64,000 nt of DNA from assembly GCA_000149265.1 (NCBI GenBank), contig CH002672.1:274913-338912 (forward strand), given 5' to 3'. The position numbers and the translations under genes were made by a program. Positions 1 to 18,200 of this stretch are shown here, piece after piece (the first letter of the stretch is position 1; every line of letters begins with the position of its first letter). The notes under the pieces were generated by a model. That model searched no databases. It was not told the origin of the DNA and saw only the letters and a program-made list of their open reading frames with translations. This DNA is from Ciona savignyi (taxonomy: Eukaryota; Chordata; Ascidiacea; Phlebobranchia; Cionidae).

Positions 1-128
1 CATTTAACGAATTATGTATGAAAATAGTTTTTGTGACGTGCCTAACATGATATCTAAACTCGAGGTTAAAAAGACAACAATAAACATGAATATTCAATCC
101 TAATTTTTCGTGTGTAAACCATCTACAG

Positions 129-3171
<3,043 letters not shown>

Positions 3172-4505
3172 AAATCATGGACTGGCCGCCGTTTTCGAAT
3201 AAGAAACTCACCTTAAAAAAAAACAATAAGAGAAAAAACACTATTTAATCGACAAGCGTAATTTGTTCTTGTAGAAAGGAGTTTTTTAGTGCTCGGACGA
3301 ACTTATCTTCGTCTTTATCATTCTCATTGCACTGTTTAGTTTTTCGCACCATTTTGTTGATTTACACCTGGTAGTAGAAACACTGTGATTTTGTATTTTG
3401 CCTCACCGACTCGCTGGTAACAGCCATTTATATGCCTATTCGTCAACTGTTAAATGTTTTGCAAACATTTCCAAAAAAATTAATGTAACGTAATTCTTTT
3501 AGATGTTAATACTGGTACATGTTGCCACAGATGTTATTATTGCTATATCCCGACCTATTAACTTCTGCCACACCATTATAAATTGCATATCTGTCAAATA
3601 CGTTAAATGACATTGGTTTGCTGTGTACATCTTATTAATATGGAAAATACATATCGTTAATACATTTTGGTTGGTTTGTTTATTTTTGGCTATACTTCGT
3701 GAGAAATTCAATAAGTATACCCCTTTCTATTTGGGGTGTTAAAAAAAGCTTTTTAAAAGATAAAAGTTTGTGTTCTTTTGAAATAGTTGTCTAACTAATG
3801 TCATACTTATTATTTTGCGTGAAATAGAGTATTGTACTTTGTAAATGTAAGAGCAACATGAAATTAAAACTGGAGCGCAAAAAGATTCTTTAAGGATTAC
3901 AAGATTTAATTTTTTCCCGAAGGTAAGTTTAGTCAACGGTGTTATTAGCTGCTAACCAACGGGGTGGTGCTCAACGAAACTTCCTGGTGCCTTTCGCATC
4001 TTTCTTTTTGGCACGGCCTGATCTCCCAAAGTGTGTCTTCAATAAAAAGTTTATGTTTGTAGATAGCAATGTATTTTGTTTTAAATCATTTTATAAAAAA
4101 ATTAGAGTCGGGTATCTTAGAGTATAAGAAAACAAAGTTTATATATACACACCTTATCTAACTATAGGTGTTTACGGAAGGCTAAAATATTAGAATTTGA
4201 CGTAACACCCATTGTAACACATGGGTGTTTTTGCCACACAAACCAATAAAATGTTTTTTTAAATGTCAAGCAAATGTATATTACTTTTATTGGCAACAAA
4301 AGTATAATTTACTTCATTGTGTACCGATTGCAATGTGTCTAAACAGCGAACGAGCAGTTATTGTAATGTCTGTATGATATATGTCAATTAAATCTGATAA
4401 GGCTTGAGAATTTTACTAATAACAATAGTTTGTGCGGACAATCTGAAACACTCGTTATATTTATATTGGTAATGTACAAAAAGGCGTGAGCACTTTTAGT
4501 TTACC

Positions 4506-4716
4506 NNNNNNNNNNNNNNNNNNNNNNNNNNNNNNNNNNNNNNNNNNNNNNNNNNNNNNNNNNNNNNNNNNNNNNNNNNNNNNNNNNNNNNNNNNNNNNN
4601 NNNNNNNNNNNNNNNNNNNNNNNNNNNNNNNNNNNNNNNNNNNNNNNNNNNNNNNNNNNNNNNNNNNNNNNNNNNNNNNNNNNNNNNNNNNNNNNNNNNN
4701 NNNNNNNNNNNNNNNN
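4506..4716. other. Assembly gap (run of N)
   Basis: There are 211 undetermined bases. Reading frames spanning it are artefacts. Confidence 1.
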
Positions 4717-6212
4717 GCTGGTGGAGTTTCCGCGAAAAATTGCGAAGTGACGCCCAAATTAAGGTAAAGCGACCCACCTTACAATGCTAGAGGCTGGCAG
4801 TTTGCATTACCACGTGGAAATGCGGAGTGCGATAATTACAGACATGTATATACCGCCATGCTCTTTCATGGGCCTAAATTACTATAACGCAAAAGCTTCA
4901 AACAGACTGCGTATTAAATGTGTATTTATCTGTAATCCGCGAAATTTGGATTTTAAAACTTAGTTCAAGGTCTAAACCGCCTTCAGGACGTTATCAACGA
5001 CACGATTGCTGGATAAAGTAGCAATTCGCGTGTTTCATGGTTAAATCTACCTCGACATCAAAAGAAACTTCTGACAAGTGTAAGAGTAAACGGGTTATAG
5101 TATTAAATATGTATACTATAAACAACTCTTGCGTTGCTTATATATTTGCACACGCAAATCTTTAATGAATTATTCCAGTGATGTGTTGTTATAAAACAGA
5201 TATTCAGAAGTGAGTTTAAATGCTCGTAATCGCCCGTAAGGTAGATAATAACGACAAAATAATTGGATATTAGTACAATTACTTTCATTTTGACGGTAAT
5301 ACGGTAAAACGCAACATATCTTTTGAAGTACATAATTGCGTTTAACGATGAAATACGTACTCTTTTACAAGAAGACTTATTATGTTTATCTAATTGGCGA
5401 CCACAAACTGATATAAAACAAAATTGACCCGTCCTACTGCATAGCGAATGACCATAAGCGCTCGTCAGGGCAGCAATTACCATTGCTTATATCATCGCAG
5501 CTAGCACAGGCAAGCACACGAACAAAGTGGAAATTTAAAAATAACTATACATTTGTCAACTTAACATCGTGTCTATGAGACCACTCCGCACAATTACAAA
5601 AACGCGTGAGGCGAAAACGAGAAACGGTGGTTGAAAGTTATGTTTAATTGTTATACAAACGTATATTTCATTGAGCTTTAAATTTGAAAAAAATGTATAG
5701 AACGCTTGCATTACATAGATTAAAGGGCGAGGCAATATGATATTTAGTACATAGTGTACAAGATAAGGATTATACATTTTCGAAAAAGAGTCGAGATTAT
5801 TACTAACGAAATTCTGTAATTGCAACGTACCGGTTTGACCAAACGAAGAATATTCGGTTCTCAGAAAGATTAAAACATTTAATCCGCACATATTGCACCC
5901 GCAACTAACTGAATATGCTACATATTTGCATTAAAATAAGTAAAGTTGACAGTAGAAGTTGATGTTCGTTTCTTTACCACAAATCAGAAACATTTCAACA
6001 TATAAAGTTCATATGGTATAATTTTAATTTAAGGCTAATGCCATGGCAGAATTCGTATAGGATGGTCAAGCTTATTTGTAAAGTGTTTGATTTAGAACAG
6101 AACAGAGGTTTTTATATACTATTAATAAAGATCCATCTAAGACTTTATGTAATTTTTACAAAATGAATTTTAAAATGTATAAATAGAAAAAAAATCGCTT
6201 TTAAATTTCCGT

Positions 6213-6224
6213 ATATCTTTACAG
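6213..6224 (+). promoter_or_regulatory. Splice or SL trans-splice acceptor just upstream of gene B start
   Basis: A pyrimidine-rich stretch ending in TTTACAG lies 16 nt before the gene B ATG at 6241. It could be the acceptor of a 5'-UTR intron or, as is common in Ciona, a spliced-leader trans-splice site. The sequence alone cannot separate the two. Confidence 0.4.
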
Positions 6225-6240
6225 CAATAGAAGTAAAATT

Positions 6241-9200
6241 ATGGAACTTTTCAAATCAGTTTACATGTTATTGTTGTTTGTACAATATGGAGACGCCAAA
6301 TCCCTAACAACGCGGTTACTTTATGAAACCCCCGACAGGTACAGCCACTTAGTCGGATCGTTGGTTAATACGTCACCAGATGATTCTGTTTATAGGCAAC
6401 ACGCAGGTAAATATGTTAAGATTTCGGTTTTGTGCATTTAAAATTTAACGTATTTTAAGTAGTTAACCATTCGACTATGATCAGTTCGTAAACATATTTC
6501 TCGCTCTATTTAACATCATCTCGCAGAACGGTTTATATTACTGTGTTTTACGTCATTTACACGTCATGACAACATTACCAGAGCCAAGTTGGTGTCTTTC
6601 ACTGTATATGGAATAAGAATGTCAGGTATCGGACGATCAGTCGAAAGATATTTCTGCTCCCAATCGTGACGCCCGCTCAATACCACTGAGACTTTGTTGA
6701 AGTTGTAAACGAAGCTAGTTTATTTAACTTAATCAAAACCAAAAACCCGACATTTTTCCTCAGCAAGTTAAAACAAACTCATTATTTCATAAAATAATAA
6801 AGTTTAAAAGTAAACCACGACAGGTGGGGACTGATCTTTTAACCTTTAATCCCGATTTTATTACTTTATGACTGCAATGCATATTAAAAACACCATTTGA
6901 GGAAATCTTAATGTTTACACTTGATTGCTGTAACAGTGGTTACAGGTGTATATTTTGATCTGAATCCAAGCTTCGTTTATATATGCAATAAACCATCGTA
7001 AAACCTAACAGTTGATTTAAGCAGAATGCAACAAAGCGTACTAGATAAACAACCGTGCAAAAATGTTGCACTGAACGATTCGAAGTTACATTGTTTGTAA
7101 ACCACAAACACATGTCAAAATCACGAAAATGCTTCACTTAAAGTTAAAACATTCGAGGGAATAAAGTGCGCACGATGTCCATTACACATACCTTATTTTT
7201 ATATCTATAATGTGACTATTTAGAAATGCAGTTCTCGACAATACATCACTTCGGATCAAAACATTTAAGGAATTAAAGTAAGAAGAACACAAACGCGAGA
7301 CACGATTTCCATGAATAAACACATTATTTTTATATTTATAATGTCAAAATATCGAGAAAATACAAATACATTACTTTGGGTTGAATCAATACAGGAAATA
7401 AAGTGCGGAGGAGACGAACAACAGATACCATGTCCATGCATGATGCTGTGCTTACAATCGGGAGGAACATGTGTTCGTCTGGTGCTGGACATTGCCCGCA
7501 ATGGTTTGTCTAAATAAGTTGCTTTTATTTGTTTACCCTACCAAGTTTTGATGCACGATGGGCTCGTCTGTTCAATGTTTTTCGTCTCCAATTCTGTATA
7601 AACGGCTGTTCTAACCATTTGTCTACACATGCTGTATATGCATTGGTGGCGTTAACCTTTCGACCACGCAAGCTGTGTATGAATCAGTCTAACTTATTAT
7701 TCAACCACATGACCGTACCCAAAAATATGTAAAATTTGTCCAAAAAGAAATATAATATTAACGTTCATAGTGAGCATTTTTTATTCAACTGGCATCTATG
7801 AACTAAACGACAAATCAACGCCATCAAACACACGTAGTATAGTTCCCCTAGTATGTGGTTGCTGGCAGAGACGCCCTTCGCAGGCATCTTTTTACAGCGT
7901 GCAAGCCACGTAGGGAGGGGGCTGGGTATCCCTAGGATGTGGGTGCTAAAAGAGACGCCCTTCGCAGGCATCTCTCCACAGCGTGCAAGCCACGTAGGGA
8001 GGGGTTCTATTGCTTAAGATAACCCGAAAACCTATATTCACGCCATCCAGTGGTGAGACTGGAGACAGCGCTGGCTAACCGCACTACTACAGAGTAATGC
8101 GATTCTCGCAGCTCATACCTAGCGTTTCGAGTTCACACGTTATCGAAGTAACGTAACCCTAGGGCCGAGAGAGCTGAATTTAGGTCCCGTTCATACCTAA
8201 TGAATAAAGTAGAAGAAAAAAATTTTCTTACCTTATTCAATTTTTTTAAACAATTTAAAGACAAGTTGGTTCCGCAACAAAGTAATTTTGAATTGATATA
8301 TTATTTATTTTCGTCACTCACTACGACCGTTTTTGTATATAAATTGGTATATGTATCGGTCGTGATAACAATTTGGCCACACGACCATACAAATTTAAAT
8401 TGACAGGTCGAGTTGGGCTGAACAGGAATACTGTAGCACCTCTTGTGGCAGAGGAACGAGGACTTTGCGAAGATATTGTTCGCACAGAATCGGCATGTTT
8501 GGTTGCCGGGGTAACAGTACACGCCAAGAAGAATGCAACGCGCATGCGTGTCCGACATGGGGTGTGTGGTCAGCGGTAACTCCTTGTAGCAAATCCTGTG
8601 GAAGAGGACATCTACTAAGAAACAGGTTTCAATATTTGCTTTGATGTGGCGTAGTTGCACGTGTTGTAGAGAGGTCTTTGGACTAAGAACCAAGATCCGG
8701 TTGACGGAATTAATTTTTAGTTCGACAAAATATGTACTCAGATTAAAGTATATAATTTCCACCAAGGTACCATATAGGTTGATGTTATTAACCATGTTTG
8801 ATGTGGTGGCGCGTGTTGTAAAGAGGTCTTTGGATTTTCAATAGGTTGACATAGTTTGTTTTTAGTTCGGCGGTACATTTCTCTACAAATGACATGGCAC
8901 ATTTTTTACTGATTAATAGCACTACTTAAGCCGACCGAGATGTTTCCTAGAAACCTTAGTGGGCCGGCCATTGTGCCTTGATCTCTAGCGGAAGTGTGAG
9001 AATGTTGAGCTGGTGTGTGCAAAACTCCTAATATGTGATGTGTCCACAACTCTTTGTCATTGCTGCGTACATATCTACTTAACTTGACAAACATTATTAA
9101 ACGCCGAGAGGCAAGAGAAAATATATGAAATACCTTTGGATTCAAACGATTTTTTTGAAATGGTAATTAAAGCTTAAAGCATTACAAAATTACAAACAAA

Positions 9201-12200
9201 AACAAGTTTATGAAAGTGATAAAAGTAATCGATTTACCCAGTTAAGCTGGTGTGTGGAAATTAGAATACTTTTGAGTCTGCGTGACCAATCGAAAGCATT
9301 CATCTCAAGTTTAAAAAACTTAAAAGTAAAACACAATTTGTTTTTTAGAGTCTGTATTTCAAATGGAACCAACGAATGTATTGGACCAAAAGATGACGTC
9401 ATGTCCTGTCAGGAAGCTGACCACTGTGAGGCGCATTGGAGCAATTGGAGCGGGTTCGGTTTCTGCTCCCGATCGTGCGGAGGAGGGTTAGAGGAGAGGA
9501 CCAGACGATGCTTGGGAGGAAATGACGTGAGTTAAGATTTATGACATTAATAAGGGAAATGACGTACTTGAGTTAAGGAAATGACGTGAGCCCACATGTT
9601 CGTATAATCGAATATACAAACGAAACCTTGTTTAAATAGAAATGAAACCTTATTTAAATAGAAATAAAACCTTATTCAAATAGAAATAAAACCTTTTTTT
9701 AAATATAAATTTTAATTTTATTTGGGTATAATGGAATTTTTAATATACGTATGTGAATTGTTTTTTTTAAATTAAACATAAAATTTCATTCAAATAGAAC
9801 TGAAACCAAATAGAAATAAAACTTTATATATTTTTTTAAGAACGTAATTTACTTTTAAATTAAAAAAAATACTTTTGCGTTCTGTGACGTAAGGTTTACA
9901 TCATTATAATTTCAGACAAGTATTTGTGTTGGTCCAACGGTTCACCAAATTCGTTGCAACACCGAAGAATGCCCGTTAACTACATCACAGTGGTCATTTT
10001 GGAGCGATTGTAATGTAGGATGTGGGGAATGGAGAGAAGTTAAAAGAACTAGAACATGTCGCGTGGAAAATTGTTTTCAAGGTTTATTTGATATTTTTGT
10101 CAAGTCAGCTAAATATTACCGCAAAATTAATACCAAAGTGTTTTCAATCAAATACGTGTCTTCAAGAGATTAATTCGTTGTCGTAAATACGGTAGAAAAA
10201 CAAACAATATTCTTAGTGCGTGACTTAGTATCACTTCTCCTAACAGTTCACAGTCAAAACAAGGTTACCACACTGTCTAAAATTACTGATCGAAATTCCA
10301 ATGAGATTAGGCAACAGCGCTACCGTGTGGTAAACATTATTGCCCAAGGAAACCTCTCTTTTTTATAAAACTTGCAGCTCTTCGAAGTTTACTTGGTTTA
10401 TTTCTCTTCCTATGCTCGCAATCCATATAAAAAAACGTACCAAGACGATCCTAAATGACAAAGTTGGCCCATAAAATGAGAAATAATGTTGAAGTCACAT
10501 TATACTACTTCGCAATTATACTAATAAAAGGGTTTAAGGCCACAATTAGGGAAAATTAAAAACAACAAGTAAAAATGAGAATATGTTTTGAAATAACATG
10601 TTATTGGCACAAGGCAAAAAAACACTTCTGCTGGTGTAAATAAGTTATTAAAACTTTTTTATTTTGTTTTAAACTTTTCAAGAAAATTACAGAACAAATT
10701 TTATTTTATATAAATATATGGTTCAAAGTTTACCTATATAAAAAGCGCAAACCGGCCAAATCTGATAACACGACGAATATCTTCCCAGCGTTTAACCTGA
10801 AAATATGCTGTGTACTGCTTGGCATCATAATTTATTTGGTGTTAGCGTATGACAAAAAACCGCAAAATTGCCAATACAATCTTATCGCGAACAGATTACC
10901 ATCTTCCTTAAAAACAGCAATGACTAATTAAATGGCTAATATATGGGTTCCGTCAACATATTATCGTTAATGTCGATTTTGCAAACTAAAAACATTTTTA
11001 CACAGATTTAGAAGAGTACAAGTTATGCAATAATATCAACTGTTTTGCAAATGCGACGGAGACCTTACCAGTCAGCAACAGGTTAGTCCGATGAACGATG
11101 TGCATCGCTAGCAGGTTGCAAGCTAGTCGGATGTGTCCTTGTGCAAGGCGTTTAATGGACATTGACTGAACGCAGTAGATCAATTTAATCAAAGGTTCTA
11201 CTAAATTAAAGAAACGTATCAGTCATACATAACCCCCGACGGTGGGCGCACGATAATCTAAAGATCACCCATATGTGATTACGCCCGTTGCGTTTTTCCA
11301 TTCACGGTGATAAACGTAATTACTTCATCCTATTGTCTGAACTATAATTAAAAAACGATTTGGAAATTTAAATTCTAATAAAAAAACATATTGGATTGCT
11401 GATATGTGTCAAGTAAAGAGAAAACACAGTTTATTGTTGAAATTCTCGCAGAACAACTACGTGGTCTGACTGGAGCGCTTGTAGTGTCACGTGTGGCACC
11501 ACTGGAGTGCAGAAGAGAGCAAGGTTTTGTTTACTGGAAATCGACCGAGTAGTGTAAGTATATCATTTTGTACTAGAATTCAATAATACGAATATCACTC
11601 TCAACGTATATTCCGTGAGATGTCAATGTAAACGCGAGATTTTTTTGCAAAGGGCATGCCCGAATGAGTACACTGAAACTAGATCTTGTACCAATCTTGC
11701 ATCATGCCCATTTTTTGCCTGGAGTTCTTGGTCTCAATGCAGCACAACGTGTGGAAACACCGGGACCAGGACACGAAAAGAGATCTGTGTTACAAGGTAC
11801 AGTTGATACCACAAGCCTAGCTAACTGTTCTATGAATTCTAATTGTAATTTTCAGGCATGTTAAATAACTGTTATATAAATTTTAATTTTAATTTTCAGG
11901 TACGTTTCGCAGAGCAACATAAATATGACGATCTTACAAGAAGTACAAGGTATAGTTTAAAGTTTTGAACGTATTAAGGAAGTTATAAACGTATATTTGT
12001 TAAAGGAACGTTAAAATCACACACAATACACTGCAATAACTCCAGTTACCCGACAGTGGGCGCGAGGTAATCGGACGATTGCTTGTGTGTTGACACCCCT
12101 GCGTTTTCCATTCTCTGGGATATACAGGAATATCCTTCTATTCCATCCTAATATATGATGGGTAAAAATATTTGTTGGTTACACGCATATATAGAACATA

Positions 12201-15200
12201 TTTTGCGCAAAAATGACTCAATTTGATCAGTTCGGTTGTGTACCGATATGTACATACTACAATTTGTATACATTTCAGAAAACACTGATCCATCGTTATG
12301 CGGCAATAACAGAACACAGGCACGTTATCAGAACACGTCATGTCCTACAACAACACAGTGTCTACCACAGTGGAGTAGATGGGGCCTCTGGGATCAATGC
12401 TCAAGCTCATGTGGGGCAGGAGTATCAACATCACGACGTAGATGCAGCATTACTGGTGAGAATGAATAAAAAATGGGAATTTAAAAACACAGAACTAAAA
12501 TTAAAGTTTGTGGCTAATGTTAAAGTTAAAAGTTCATATAAAAATCATATAGTGTTATAGGCATTTTTATGGTCCTTCTAACGAAAAGACATAACGTTTC
12601 TCTCCGAATAATAAATTGAAAAGGTAAATTCTGTATATTTAAATATTTATTTGCTTTACATATATATAAAATCACATAGGAGCATGCAGCGGATCAAATA
12701 CGAGGTACAGAGTATGTTACGCTCCACCGTGTTGGGGACCATGGTCTGTATATAGCTCGTGTACGGCATCTTGTGGTGGTGGGATGTGGTCCAAACATCG
12801 AAACTGCATTGGAAGAACAAGCTTCATTCCACCGTACATGAATTGTATTGGTTCGAACTTTCAAACGCACCGATGTAACACACACGTATGTTGGTTTCTT
12901 TGTCAATTTTAACAATGGTGATTATGGGATATTCATGATTATTTCCGTGAAAGCGGAAAACGCATGAGACGTTGTTACACGGCTATCTTTAAAATACCTC
13001 GAGCCCGCCGTCTTGTTAAATAGCAATTGCAGTGTGTTGTGTATGGTTGGAACGTTCTTTTAATTAAGTAAAACTCATCAAAACACTGGGTTCATGCAAT
13101 TCCAGTTAAGTATCTTACCGTATGACACAATCGACTAGCTAGCAACCAGATTCGAACCAAAACCTTTCGACTAAAGGGCGACCCACTAAACCATCAAGCT
13201 ATTCCGTCAGACACATAATATCCTTTTGTCTAGGAGTGTCCGCTCTGGGGACCATGGTCGGGATATACCTCGTGTTCTCTTACATGTCAAACTGGAACCA
13301 GGACGAGAATTCGAACTTGTTTAAGAGGAAACTGTGTTGGAGGTAGCAGAGAAGTTATAACATGTAGAATCAGAGTAAGTACGGTGTTCATTTATATTTG
13401 ATCGACGTGGAGTAATCCGAAGATTACCCGTGTGATAACGCACCCTGTATTTTCCAATTCGCAAGACTAATAATGAATTTTATGTTTAATACTGCTCATG
13501 GTCTCAATAACCTAAACATTTAACTTTAAATCCTACAAGAGTTTACTTTAAAATGAGATTAATATGACTTGATTTCAAAACATAGCTACCTTATTCTCAC
13601 TTTAACATATATAATACGTATTCCTACTTTAATATATTATATACTTATTCTCACTCTCACGTATTCCTACTCTGTTATATCATATACGTGTTCTTACTCT
13701 AATATATTATATGCCTATTCTTATTGTAATAGAATGTAGACACCTTATAATCTAACTGTATTACTGCAGATGAGATGTCCTGATTGGAGTACTTGGACGG
13801 GTTATTCGTGCTGTAGCGTTACTTGTGGTAATGGAAATAAGACACGAACAAGAGAATGCGTTAACGGAAACATAGGAGAGAACGGTACGAAATGACCACT
13901 TAACAACCGACTGTTTAAGTATAGTGATTTGTTGGCCAAATAAAGTAAGAGGAGGGTATTTTTATACAGAAACTTCTGTTGTACAAAATAAACGCAGTTG
14001 TTGCCGTATAAACATTGACATAAGCTAATAAACACTGATGTTAGCGAACAAACACTAGTTTTACCGAATAAGCACTAGTGTTACTAACTAAACGCTGATG
14101 TCCAGAAACTCTTGTTGTCTATCTTGCTATAATGAACATAAAAGTCGTTCATTTATAAGATATCTTTTTTCGCAGTACTTAAATCTACAAAATGTTAGTT
14201 AGCATTATCTTCTGAACTTAAAGACGCTTGTTTATAAAAATAAACTAATGGTTGAACCAACATAGGTTGCATCGGGTTAACAAGACAGATAGTAAGTTGC
14301 AATCCTGGTTTGTGCAATGAAACTCTGACCGATGAACCTGAATTTGAATGCGGAATTCGACCAATGATTGGAGATATGAAGAGCACACCAGTGCGGTTAA
14401 GGATATTTGGAGGGATGGTGAGTATGCTAGCAAAATATAATTGCTGGTTTATCTGGATCGGTACGAACGAGTGCCGATCGCGTAGATTAGTCGGTAGAGC
14501 GGCGTGCGGGCAGTTTTAAGGTTGTGGATTCGAAACCAGAAGGTGAGAAAGCTGGCCAAATAGTTAACGCCACCGACGATTCATATCGCTTTACATTTGA
14601 AAAAACGTTCACCCGATAAAATAAATAAAGAATATAAGGTGACTCGACGGTTGAATCCTTTGAAAAGACTCTTAACGGACATCGCCTTTACCCAAAGATA
14701 TGAAAGGTCTTTCTTATCTCCACAGGTATCCAGGGTACATAGTTGGCCGTGGCAGGTTTCTTTGCAACAGAAGGAAGCATCATGTACGGATCCCAATCAC
14801 TGTTGGAAGCATTACTGTGGTGGAACATTAGTAGCTCCGAAGTGGGTAGTTAGCGCTGGACATTGCACCGAAGAATTGTGAGTATACAGTAGTGTGCTAT
14901 ATGTACCTCTAAAATCCTTGTTTGTTTGACGTCATTTCTAGCGAATTACGTTGTAAAGATTAAGATAGACATTTCCACGTCGTTTAGCGCTTAAATGGTT
15001 TGGTCGGGCCATCTGGTTTATCGGATAACTTTCTGACTAACCTGGAACACTTACCAGAGTTGTAAGAGGATATTTTAACGAAAACATAATTGAAATTACA
15101 ATAATTGTAGGTTTGTCGCATTGTGCTACAAGCGTGTTGTGGGTTATATTTAAAAATAACCAAGATCGTATTATTAACCGGGAATACTTTATATCAGTGT

Positions 15201-18200
15201 ATGCCAACATTATCTAACCAAAGAAAAGCATTATTGCAAAATACTAACCTATTATCTTTGTGGGTCATGCGTTCTTTTAGTCGAAGGCTTTCAGGTTTGA
15301 AACTGCTCGCTATAGTACCAGACATTGCCCCATTAATCCACTGGGTTCTTTCAAATTATAGAAACATTTAAATCATAGAGAACACCCTGCAATCGTATCC
15401 AATCTTACTGTACAGAGGTTTGCATGAGTCCGGTTTAACCCGTTCTTGGAACGTCGGGATAATCACCGGTCCGATTGTTGTTTTTTACAGACATTAAACC
15501 TTTTAGGGAACCTGTTGTTAGTAAGTACGATACAAAAAATGGTTTTAACCCATTTAGGCATCGTACAGAACCGCATTTAATAATATACTATCTTGCAGAA
15601 CGGAAAATAAAATGAACTACGGTGATCCGTCTGATTTATGGTCTGCAGCTATCGGTATCCACAGTTTAAACTCTGAGCCGACAGGACAGCGGATTGGCTT
15701 CAAACGTGTATTCCTTCACTCAAATTACAGCAATCGGGTCGTCGTTAAAAGTAATTTACCAAGAAATGTTACAGATGACAAAATATAGCAAAATTAGCAG
15801 TTTAGTAGCCTATCATCGAAACTAAGTATGAATCATGTCCGACTGATTAGCTTGGGGGTGAATGCGTCGACTTTCAGCAGAAAAGTTGCAGGATCGCATC
15901 CAGTCACTTAGTAGTCGGTTATGTCTTTTAGAAAGGCATTTAGCGGATATTGCCGAACCCAGTAGAATAATGAGTTCTACCTTAAATAAAAATACGGCTC
16001 AAACATACACAGCACACTGCATTAGCTCTGGTAAACCGTCGGTAGGATTTACTATCCTATTCCATCCTATCATATCATATATAATATTAACCGCAAATTA
16101 GGAAAAAACCTTAGACCATATATAATTATTGGTAAAAATTTAAACACCCAAATTTTACTAGATACATATTATTTTTTCGGTAATATAGAGTACTTTGCTG
16201 GTGTTATATGTTTTTTTAGGTAATGCTAATATCCTATGCACATGTTTTTTATGCATTGCAGATGATATAGAATTAATTCAACTAAAGAAACCAAGCATCA
16301 TGTCGACCCATGTCATGCCAGCTTGTTTGCCAACATACGCAGTGCCGCAACCTGGAGATAGTTGCTTTGTCACTGGGTGGGGACATACGGGTAAATATCC
16401 AAATATTTCTTGTGACCGAATGGTTAACGCGACCGATACATATACAAATTCTATTCTTTACAAAAACCGTGCTAGGGACGAGCCTATCAAAATTAAAACC
16501 TTTGGCCCGATAAACAAATTACATACTATACACGGTGGTGGGCTGGATGGTTGGTTCCCTAACAAAACCAAGCTCATTTATATCAGTACCTTGGTGTGAT
16601 CGAAGGTTAACTAGATCGATACATATATCAAATCTTTACACAAAATGACCATACCTACGAGCCCTTCATTGGTTTAAAACTTAGCCTGGTATAAAAAAGA
16701 TACAATGTCGAAACCTTAATGAGATCGTATATATGTGTTTTATGAGATCGTATATATGTTTATATGTTTTGTTTTTTGATCAGTACAGTTACATTCACCA
16801 AATAAAGCCAAAAATCTTCAGTTTTTTTTAGAACAAAATACTGTAAAAAATTATACACTACTCTATATGAAATTAAAAATAACTGTATTTGACAGAGAGA
16901 ATTAACACATTGAGTAGCGAATTACGGGAAGCTCGTATTACCATATTATCCCATTCCGAATGCCAAAACCTGGGATCATTATATCGGTACTATCTGGACG
17001 AAGAAACACACCTCTGCGCTGGTGACCCTGAAACTGCCGAGACTGACTCTTGCAGAGTGAGTAAAATATAGTTTTCTGATACTTTCAGTTTGTCTTTTTA
17101 ATTTTACCTGGTTAAGTTTCGAACGCGTTATGGGCTCGTTACTTAGACCGATTTTTGTACAGAATTCTTTTTTTTCATTTACCTCATTTATTTTTTTAAT
17201 TTCTTTACCGAGTTATATGTTCCAAACCCATTAAGTTTTTTTTAACTGAGCTCAGTTTCGAACCCATTCGCTCGTCCCTGCACCGTTTTATATTTATAAA
17301 ATGGTATATAAATTAACCATTCTGCCATAACCATTGCCACTTTCAACCTTGAAAGTTTTTTTAAACCGAGCTCAGTTTCGAACTTATTAAGGTTTCGTCA
17401 TAAAGTCCGTATTGTTTAGAAGTCTGTATTTCTATCGACCGCGTTAAACATTCGGCTACACGACCGTACCCAAGTTTTTTTGTGTGTTTTTTAACCGGAG
17501 CGAAGGTCCGGACCCGTGATGGGCTCCTCCCTAAGACCGTTTTTGTAGAGCTGATATAGGTGTGACTCGCACGGGGGCTCGTTTGTTGCGGTATGCCTTT
17601 ATACACATTTATATATATATTTTTACATTTCTATCTACATTTTTTTATACAAGTTCCCTTTTTATTTTACACTGAGTACACACCCTTTGCACATTTTAAT
17701 CAGTCAATCGTTTTAACTTGTATGCCTATTTTAACACGCACAATTTTGTCTCTCAGGGAATTTAAGTAATTAACGCTTGGTGCTGTGCTAATTTACATGC
17801 TCGTGGTGACCACGAAGTGGAGTTTTTGAAATCAGTTCTATCTTGGCTGGCAAACTGTTAAGACTTATTTTTAATAGCGGATCTTTTAATTAGTTTTATA
17901 TGTGATTTGCAAATAGTAGTTTTTATAAAGCGAAAAACGTTGCAAGCCCTTGTAATTTGGTCCAACGGTAGGCCGTTAAGACAACGTCCTGATAAACCTT
18001 AAAATTATGTAACATATGTATTGGTCGCGTTAACCATTCGATCACACGACCGTACACTACCACGTGTAAGTTTTTTTTTAACCGAGCCAAGTTTTGAACC
18101 CAAGGTGGACTCGTGACTAAGAGCGTTTTTCCATAGAAGTCGTTATATGTATCGGTTGCGCTAACCATTCGGCTACACGACCGTACACGTGTAAGTTTTT

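Larger units (their letters stand above)
3172..6240. other. Intergenic region between genes A and B
   Basis: I see no coding exon here. It holds the gene A 3' flank, with AATAAA at 4041-4046 as a possible but distant poly(A) signal, a 211-bp assembly gap, and the gene B upstream region. Apparent reading frames of 60-130 codons in 5100-5900 lack splice context and similarity to anything I recognise. Confidence 0.6.

Noticed and set aside
4461..4777. Reading frames across the N gap
   Set aside because: They exist only because N codons are not counted as stops.
5103..5891. - strand frames of 111-126 codons upstream of gene B
   Set aside because: They have no signal peptide, domain, or splice partners; composition is like the surrounding intergenic DNA.
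8301..8795. 164-codon - strand frame
   Set aside because: It lies antisense to a clear TSP1 exon of gene B and a SINE; it has no domain or splice support.
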